From: JANXQG01 sp037147235
Lineage (GTDB): Bacteria > Planctomycetota > Planctomycetia > Pirellulales > Thermoguttaceae
Direction of reading: 5' to 3'
Assembly: GCA_037147235.1 (NCBI GenBank)
Contig: JBAWVO010000181.1
Coordinates: forward strand, 1 to 12,977
Length of the DNA stretch: 12,977 nt
Shown: piece by piece, positions 8,961 to 12,977 of the stretch
Numbering within the stretch: the first letter of the stretch is position 1
Layout of the letters: every line of letters begins with the position of its first letter
Notes under the pieces: generated by a model
Told to the model about the DNA's origin: nothing
The model's database searches: none
What the model saw: the letters and a program-made list of their open reading frames with translations, nothing else
Program-made: the position numbers and the translations under genes

Positions 8961-8991
8961 AAGTAGCAGGCACACTCCGTGTGCCGTCCGC
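8961..8991 (+). repeat. Interspersed 31-base hairpin repeat, intergenic copy
   Basis: AAGTAGCAGGCACACTCCGT begins the unit, which continues to CCGTCCGC at 8991. It contains a perfect GGCACAC-TCC-GTGTGCC hairpin. Two further copies lie in tandem inside rlmN at 10080-10110 and 10116-10146, in the same orientation on the forward strand. The copy at 10116 is identical over all 31 bases. This copy lies 55 bases after the dnaK stop. Confidence 0.85.
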
Positions 8992-9108
8992 CCCCGCTCG
9001 GCGAGTGCGCAAAACATGACAGTTATTGGTGCGCCGGTCCTAAGCCGTGGTCGCAGTTCGCACCCTCACGATCGATTAAAGCATGGCCTGTTCACCTGCC
9101 TTTTTTGG

Positions 9109-9250
9109 GCTCTTCCGGTTCCAGGTGCGGAACGCAAATAATTGAAGGGTGGGGAGAGCGCAGGAGCCCCACCAATTCTGTTGCGGTCCGCTTTTGGTGG
9201 GGCTCGTTTCACTCTCCCCAACCTACTTCTGCGCCTAAAACCGGAATAGC
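9109..9250. mobile_element. 142-base MITE-like palindromic element
   Basis: The ends GCTCTTCCGGTT (9109-9120) and AACCGGAATAGC (9239-9250) are inverted with one mismatch. Inner blocks are also mirrored: TGGGGAGAG/CTCTCCCCA and GAGCCCCACC/GGTGGGGCTC. The whole can fold into a long hairpin around a short centre near 9173-9194. No protein is encoded. It sits between convergent dnaK and rlmN. A T6 tract follows the right end (9251-9256), so it could work as a terminator for dnaK transcripts. The left end also has a T6 before it (9101-9106). A 50-base arm of the same family recurs at the window end (12928-12977), which supports an interspersed element over a one-off terminator. Confidence 0.75.
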
Positions 9251-9254
9251 TTTT

Positions 9255-9278
9255 TTCGTCATTCGAGATTCGTCATTC
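9255..9278. repeat. Two direct copies of TTCGTCATTC overlapping the rlmN 3' end
   Basis: TTCGTCATTC occurs at 9255-9264 and 9269-9278, a 14-base period. The rlmN stop codon (9259-9261) lies inside the first copy and the final residues MTNLE are encoded by the rest. On the reverse strand the unit reads GAATGACGAA, which I recall as a common planctomycete interspersed repeat. The last codons of rlmN therefore seem to come from a repeat joined to the gene end. Confidence 0.55.
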
Positions 9279-10395
9279 CCCCGATAGGCGCGGCATTCGC
9301 CTCCCGAGGGGCTGCTGCGGCGCGCCGCAACTGCCCGCAAGCCGCGTCGATCCGCGCGCCTTTGCGGTGGCGAATTGCCACGTTTAGCCCTCCCTGCTCC
9401 AGGATCTCGACGAAGCGTGCCACCGTGCTGGGATGCGGTGTGCGGAACTTCAGCCCTCGGACTGGGTTGTAGGGAATCAGATTGATCAGCGATGGCCTAC
9501 CGCGGAGGAGCGAGACCAGTTGATTGGCCTCGACCGGACCATCGTTCACCCCGGCCAGTAGAATGTATTCATAGGTCACGCGGCGGCCCGTCTTCTCAAA
9601 ATACGCATCGGCAGCGGCCAGCACCGCCTCAATGCCGAGGTTGCGGTTGGTCGGCATGAGTTGCGTCCGCAACTCGTCGTTGGGGGCGTGCAACGATACG
9701 GCCAGGTGGTACTGGCAGTTCTGCTCGGCCAACCGGCGGATGCCTACCGGCAGACCGACGGTGGAAATCGTGATCTTGCGGACGCCGATCCCCAGGCCAT
9801 CCTTCGCGGATGCCGCCGCCAGGGCCGGCATGAGCTGATCGAGATTGGCTAGCGGTTCGCCCATGCCCATGCAAACGATGTGGCTCAACCGCTCTTCGGG
9901 TTTGAGCAACCGCTGGAGTTGCAGCATCTGCTCGAGTATCTCGCCGGTGGTGAGGTTGCGGGTCAGACCACCCAAACCGGTCGCACAGAAAGCACACTTC
10001 ATCGCACAACCGACCTGCGTGCTGATGCATATACTGCAATGGCCTTTGTCGTCTCGCAGCAGCACACATTCGATTTGCAAAGTAGCAGGCACGTTTCGTG
10101 TGCCGTCCGCTTGCAAAGTAGCAGGCACACTCCGTGTGCCGTCCGCCAAGGTCAGCAGCAGTTTTTCCGTGCCGTCATCGTCCTTGCGGTGGACGGCGAT
10201 TTCGGTCGACCCGATGGTAAACTCCGACGCTAGTTGCTCCCGCAACCCAAGTGGTAGGTCCGTCATCTGCTCCCAGGAGTTGGCCCTTTTTGCAAAGAGC
10301 CATTTCCGGATCTGCGCAACCCGATAGGGCCGCTGGTCATGCTCAAGCATCCAGGTTTGAAGCTGTTCGACGGATTGGTCGAGGATCGGATTCAT
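9259..10395 (-). CDS. rlmN: Dual-specificity RNA methyltransferase RlmN (23S rRNA A2503 / tRNA A37)
   Basis: A 378-residue radical-SAM enzyme that makes 2-methyladenosine in 23S rRNA (A2503, E. coli numbering) and in some tRNAs at A37. The cluster motif C130-x3-C134-x2-C137 is in QVGCAMKCAFCATG. C123, seven residues before it, and C353 (in AACGQLRR) match the two cysteines of the family's methyl-transfer mechanism. GMGEP at 177-181 and the N-terminal RNA-binding part (RPYRVAQIRKWLFAK, 22-36) also fit. Residues 84-107 are a 24-residue tandem insertion (ADGTRSVPATLQ, ADGTRNVPATLQ) encoded by an interspersed repeat. The last 20 or so residues after AACGQLRR are extra. Start ATG at 10395 gives the family-typical N-terminus. 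The upstream in-frame start at 10461 lies inside the TPR gene and adds no conserved sequence. It begins 16 bases after the TPR stop, so the two are probably cotranscribed. All catalytic residues are intact, so activity is likely. Confidence 0.95.
   Translation of the reverse strand: MNPILDQSVEQLQTWMLEHDQRPYRVAQIRKWLFAKRANSWEQMTDLPLGLREQLASEFTIGSTEIAVHRKDDDGTEKLLLTLADGTRSVPATLQADGTRNVPATLQIECVLLRDDKGHCSICISTQVGCAMKCAFCATGLGGLTRNLTTGEILEQMLQLQRLLKPEERLSHIVCMGMGEPLANLDQLMPALAAASAKDGLGIGVRKITISTVGLPVGIRRLAEQNCQYHLAVSLHAPNDELRTQLMPTNRNLGIEAVLAAADAYFEKTGRRVTYEYILLAGVNDGPVEANQLVSLLRGRPSLINLIPYNPVRGLKFRTPHPSTVARFVEILEQGGLNVAIRHRKGARIDAACGQLRRAAAAPREANAAPIGGMTNLE
10075..10146. repeat. Two in-frame tandem 36-base repeats inside rlmN
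   Basis: Units 10075-10110 and 10111-10146 each consist of TTGCA plus the 31-base interspersed repeat found at 8961. They differ only in the hairpin area (ACGTTTCG against ACACTCCG). The 36-base period equals 12 codons, and the reverse-strand reading is open: ADGTRNVPATLQ and ADGTRSVPATLQ. They sit between LTLADG and IECVLL, two strands that in RlmN relatives are joined by a short turn. The insertion is therefore expected in a surface loop of the protein, shortly before the iron-sulfur cysteines. Confidence 0.9.
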
Positions 10396-10411
10396 ACCAC
10401 TATGGTAGACC

Positions 10412-12877
10412 TTACGGATGGGCCAACTTCGCTCGGATGGTGTTGAGGTTCTCCTGGGCACCGGGAAACTGGGGAGAGAGTCGCACGACCTGCTCGAAGT
10501 CCTGCTTGGCTCGATTCAAATCGTTTTTCAGCAAATAGGCAAGACCCCGAACATTATAAACGTCGGGTGCGGACTTGTTGATTTCCAGGATTTGGCTAAG
10601 CCAAGCGATGGCTTTGTCAGCGTCCGGAGGAGTGAGTTCGAGGTACTTGGTTGCTATCATAAACTGGGCTGGGAGAGTTTCCGGTGCCTTGGCATCGATG
10701 CGGATCATGCGCTGGACGCACTTGACGGCCTCCTCGAGATTTTTCTGTTTGATGTGGATTTCAGCCCGACTCATCCAGGCACCTAGAAAATTCGGATCGC
10801 ATTGCTGCAGAGCAATGGTATTTTGTTCCATGGCGTTATCGAGATCGCCCTTCTGCATGTAGACGCGGCAGAGATTGTTATGATCCGAGGCCCTGTCGTA
10901 GCGGACTTCCAGTCCCGCCTTATGGCAGAGGATGGCCTCGTCGAATTTACGTTGTCGGGCCAGCACAATGCCGAGATTATTGTAGGCGTCGGCATAGCGC
11001 CGGTTGGACTTCAAGGCATCGCTGAAATACTTCTCGGCCAGTTTGAGATCCTCCGGCCCATCCCGGCGGGCATAGTAGACGCCCAGGTTGTTATTGCCGA
11101 AATCGTAGTCGGGTTTGATATCGATGGTCGCCTTGAAGTTCTCGGCCGAGTAGTCGAACAACAACTGCTGCATTTGCGCGCGGTCGAGTTTTTTGGCTGC
11201 CGTCTTGAAACTATCGAGCGGTTCGTCGAAAAACAACGGCCGCTTTTGCGCGTCATCGAGTTTTTTGGGCGGCCCTTTGAAGTTCTCGGCCACGTGGTCG
11301 AATAACTCCTCGGCTTCTTTCGCGTCGATACTCGACATCTTTTTTGCATCGCTGTCGTAGGCGATGCCGATGTGGTTGTAGGCAAAATAATTATTTTCCG
11401 TCACCTGCACGGCATGTTCAAAAAGTTGGTAACTATCGACCCAATAACTCACCTGGCGGAAGGTCGCCACGCTGAGCGCCACGAGTACGACGACCGAAGC
11501 GGCCGTCAGGGCAACGCGCGTTTGGGGCCAGCGGTCGGCGACTTCCTTCAGTAGCCAGGCAATCATTAGGTAGACGCCGATCATCGGCAGATAGGTATAG
11601 CGGTCGGCCCGTGCCTGCGTGCCCACTTGCAAAATGCCGATGACGGGCATGAGCGTGCCCAGATACCAAAACCAGCCGATGGCCAGAAAGGGCCGCTTCC
11701 GAAAGAACCAGACCGCAGCCCCTGTAATCACTACAAGCAGCGTGGTATATATGCCGAAACTGACGTAAAAGTCCTTTGTCCAACTGTTAGGCACCATGGC
11801 CGGATGGGCGTAAAACGGGGCCAGGCCGGTCGGCCAGACCGTTTGTCGCAGATACTCTCCGCAAGAGACGACGGCGTTCAAAAGGCGGGCACTCATCGGC
11901 AATCCTTCCAAACTGTTCAGGGCCACGCCCTTGTGCTGGCCGTAGACGGTAATGTAGGAGTCGCCAAACACCATCGCAAACCAAGGAAGTTTTTCCGCAA
12001 GCAGCCAAAACATGGCGGTCATGTTCGCCGGTCCCGCATCTTTGCGGCCGAGCGGCCACAACGCCTTCTTCCAGCGGCCCAAGGGCCAAATGTCCAAAAG
12101 TATAAATACGCATGGCAATGTGACGATCATCGATTTGGACATCAGACCCAAGGCAAAAAACAGGGTCACCAGTGCGTAAATACCAAGGGTGCCGGCGACT
12201 TCCGAGGGGTGCAAAGACTGCGTAATCGGCCGCCGCCGCGCGTACCAGGCGTAGGTCAGCATTGAGGCCATCCAGAACAGCCCACAGAGCACGTCCTTTC
12301 GCTCGGCAGCCCAGGCTACGGATTCGACCCTCAGCGGATGGATGCCAAACAGCACCGCCACAACAAAACTGGGCCAAAGCGTGCCGGTCATCAGTCGCAA
12401 GGCAAGAAACAGCAACACGGCGTTGACGCAATGGATGGCCATGCTGACCAGATGATGTCCGCCCGGCCAACTATCGACGTAACGTTCGTTTTCCGGCTGC
12501 CATTTGCCAAAAGTTTGGAAATCGAACATGTGCGATATCCAAGTGAGGGGATGCCAGTTTCCCTCGTGGGCATCGGAAAATGCCCACTTGACGTTCTTCC
12601 AGGTCAATCCGCTAATAATCTGAGGTTTCTCGTAAATGTAGACGTTATCGTCACAGACCGTGAATTTGTGCCCCGCCGTTTGCACATAGAGGGCCGTGAT
12701 CAGCACGGCCAGCCCCAAACTGAGCGCAAGCGTGATCCGGCGACGATCCATCGGCGGAGGGGGAGCATAGCCGTCCGGCTGCGTCCCACCACCATAGTGC
12801 GGCGAGTCGAACGAGTTGTCGGATCGGTCTTGTGCTTCTTTTAACGCGCGGCGGCGCAATTCGTACTTGTTAGCCAT
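10412..12877 (-). CDS. Polytopic membrane protein with C-terminal TPR repeats, TMTC/GT-C glycosyltransferase-like
   Basis: An 821-residue inner-membrane protein. After a charged, proline-rich cytoplasmic start (1-46) come about ten hydrophobic segments: near 47-66, 143-163, 166-185, 195-214, 229-266 (two), 371-391, 396-418, 430-446 and 456-472. The first outer loop carries CDDNVYI (D76, D77), the position of the acidic catalytic pair in GT-C enzymes. Other family-like motifs are GNWHPLT (106-112), HPLRVESVAWAAERKDVL (180-197) and LLDIWPLGRWK (260-270). These match the bacterial TPR proteins related to eukaryotic TMTC O-mannosyltransferases. Residues 482-512 and about 580-815 form TPR units such as ADAYNNLGIVLARQRKFDEA. 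An acidic/lysine tandem insert (525-590) interrupts them. A transferase using a lipid-linked sugar is plausible but unproven. It is the first gene of a unit with rlmN; start ATG at 12877 follows an AT-rich leader without a clear Shine-Dalgarno. Confidence 0.85.
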   Translation of the reverse strand: MANKYELRRRALKEAQDRSDNSFDSPHYGGGTQPDGYAPPPPMDRRRITLALSLGLAVLITALYVQTAGHKFTVCDDNVYIYEKPQIISGLTWKNVKWAFSDAHEGNWHPLTWISHMFDFQTFGKWQPENERYVDSWPGGHHLVSMAIHCVNAVLLFLALRLMTGTLWPSFVVAVLFGIHPLRVESVAWAAERKDVLCGLFWMASMLTYAWYARRRPITQSLHPSEVAGTLGIYALVTLFFALGLMSKSMIVTLPCVFILLDIWPLGRWKKALWPLGRKDAGPANMTAMFWLLAEKLPWFAMVFGDSYITVYGQHKGVALNSLEGLPMSARLLNAVVSCGEYLRQTVWPTGLAPFYAHPAMVPNSWTKDFYVSFGIYTTLLVVITGAAVWFFRKRPFLAIGWFWYLGTLMPVIGILQVGTQARADRYTYLPMIGVYLMIAWLLKEVADRWPQTRVALTAASVVVLVALSVATFRQVSYWVDSYQLFEHAVQVTENNYFAYNHIGIAYDSDAKKMSSIDAKEAEELFDHVAENFKGPPKKLDDAQKRPLFFDEPLDSFKTAAKKLDRAQMQQLLFDYSAENFKATIDIKPDYDFGNNNLGVYYARRDGPEDLKLAEKYFSDALKSNRRYADAYNNLGIVLARQRKFDEAILCHKAGLEVRYDRASDHNNLCRVYMQKGDLDNAMEQNTIALQQCDPNFLGAWMSRAEIHIKQKNLEEAVKCVQRMIRIDAKAPETLPAQFMIATKYLELTPPDADKAIAWLSQILEINKSAPDVYNVRGLAYLLKNDLNRAKQDFEQVVRLSPQFPGAQENLNTIRAKLAHP
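11108..11305 (-). repeat. Imperfect tandem repeat inside the TPR protein (about 24 residues per unit)
   Basis: Residues 525-590 consist of about two and a half units: LFDHVAENFKGPPKKLDDAQ, then LFFDEPLDSFKTAAKKLDRAQ, then LLFDYSAENFKATIDIK. Shared features are an LF-D start, SFK or NFK in the middle and KKLD-AQ at the end. The repetition is also visible in the DNA as recurring TCGAGTTTTTTGG and TTGAAGTTCTCGGCC blocks. It separates the first TPR-like helix pair from the main TPR array and is not itself a standard TPR. Confidence 0.7.
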
Positions 12878-12927
12878 AGTTCTATTTTGATTTTTCGAGG
12901 GGAAACGTGCAAGTGGAAATAATTTCG

Positions 12928-12977
12928 GCTCTTCCGGTTTTAGGTGCAGAAGTAGGGTGGGGAGAGTGAAACGAGCC
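12928..12977. mobile_element. Partial MITE-like element, same family as 9109-9250, cut by the window edge
   Basis: GCTCTTCCGGTTTTAGGTGC begins the arm, which ends ACGAGCC at the window end. It matches the reverse complement of 9201-9250 at 47 of 50 bases and also resembles the left arm at 9109. The other half would lie beyond the window. It is 50 bases upstream of the TPR gene start, so its terminal sequence adjoins that gene's promoter region. Confidence 0.7.

Noticed and set aside
8979..9287. 102-codon open frame between dnaK and rlmN
   Set aside because: It crosses the interspersed repeat and the MITE-like element and overlaps the rlmN end; it has no independent coding evidence.
10075..10146. 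CRISPR-like repeat pair
   Set aside because: Only two units with a five-base spacer that is itself repeated, located inside a coding gene, and no cas genes; it is a tandem interspersed repeat.
10395..10407. TACCA-CTA-TGGTA near the rlmN start as a second site related to the dyad at 6794
   Set aside because: Only five paired bases with a different spacer and within a translated junction; chance similarity is likely.
10396..10461. Upstream in-frame ATG giving RlmN 22 extra residues
   Set aside because: It overlaps the end of the TPR gene in another frame and adds sequence without similarity to the family N-terminus.

Overview
The window looks like a chromosomal segment of a planctomycete, most likely from the Pirellulales. 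This is inferred from the GC-rich coding sequence, the gene types and the many short interspersed repeats of a kind I associate with that group; there is no rRNA or other decisive marker. Six protein genes are well supported. They are mostly informational or housekeeping genes: tRNA CCA-end synthesis (cca), leucyl-tRNA synthetase (leuS), the Hsp70 chaperone (dnaK), rRNA/tRNA adenine C2 methylation (rlmN), a large membrane protein with a TPR tail that resembles TMTC/GT-C glycosyltransferases, and an unrecognised DNA-binding-like protein at 5288-6445. A seventh, very small gene (1634-1804) encodes a coiled-coil peptide. I see no tRNA, rRNA, CRISPR array, transposase or phage gene.

Layout: bases 1-346 are intergenic with repeat fragments and a weak promoter candidate. 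cca and the 56-residue coiled-coil gene run forward and converge on leuS (reverse). leuS has a good promoter inside the 540-base gap before the next gene. That gap also holds four consecutive hairpins and two further hairpins in front of the forward gene at 5288. This gene encodes two modules resembling helix-hairpin-helix or RNA polymerase alpha-CTD folds plus a sigma-4-like helix-turn-helix, and it is the best candidate here for an undescribed function. A 522-base gap follows, holding a 138-base palindromic element, several smaller palindromes and a structured dnaK upstream region. dnaK stands alone, without grpE or dnaJ. Between dnaK and the convergent rlmN lie a short interspersed repeat and a 142-base MITE-like element. 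A reverse-strand two-gene unit, the TPR membrane protein then rlmN with 16 bases between them, fills the rest.

The most striking feature is the repeat content. A 31-base element with a GGCACAC/GTGTGCC hairpin occurs once between genes and twice in tandem inside rlmN, where its 36-base period keeps the frame and adds 24 residues to a turn next to the radical-SAM core. Arms of the MITE-like element occur in opposite orientation on the two sides of the rlmN-TPR unit (47 of 50 bases identical). No complete new multi-gene system (defence, secretion or metabolic cluster) is visible. The new material here is the 5288-6445 protein, the 56-residue protein and the repeat biology.
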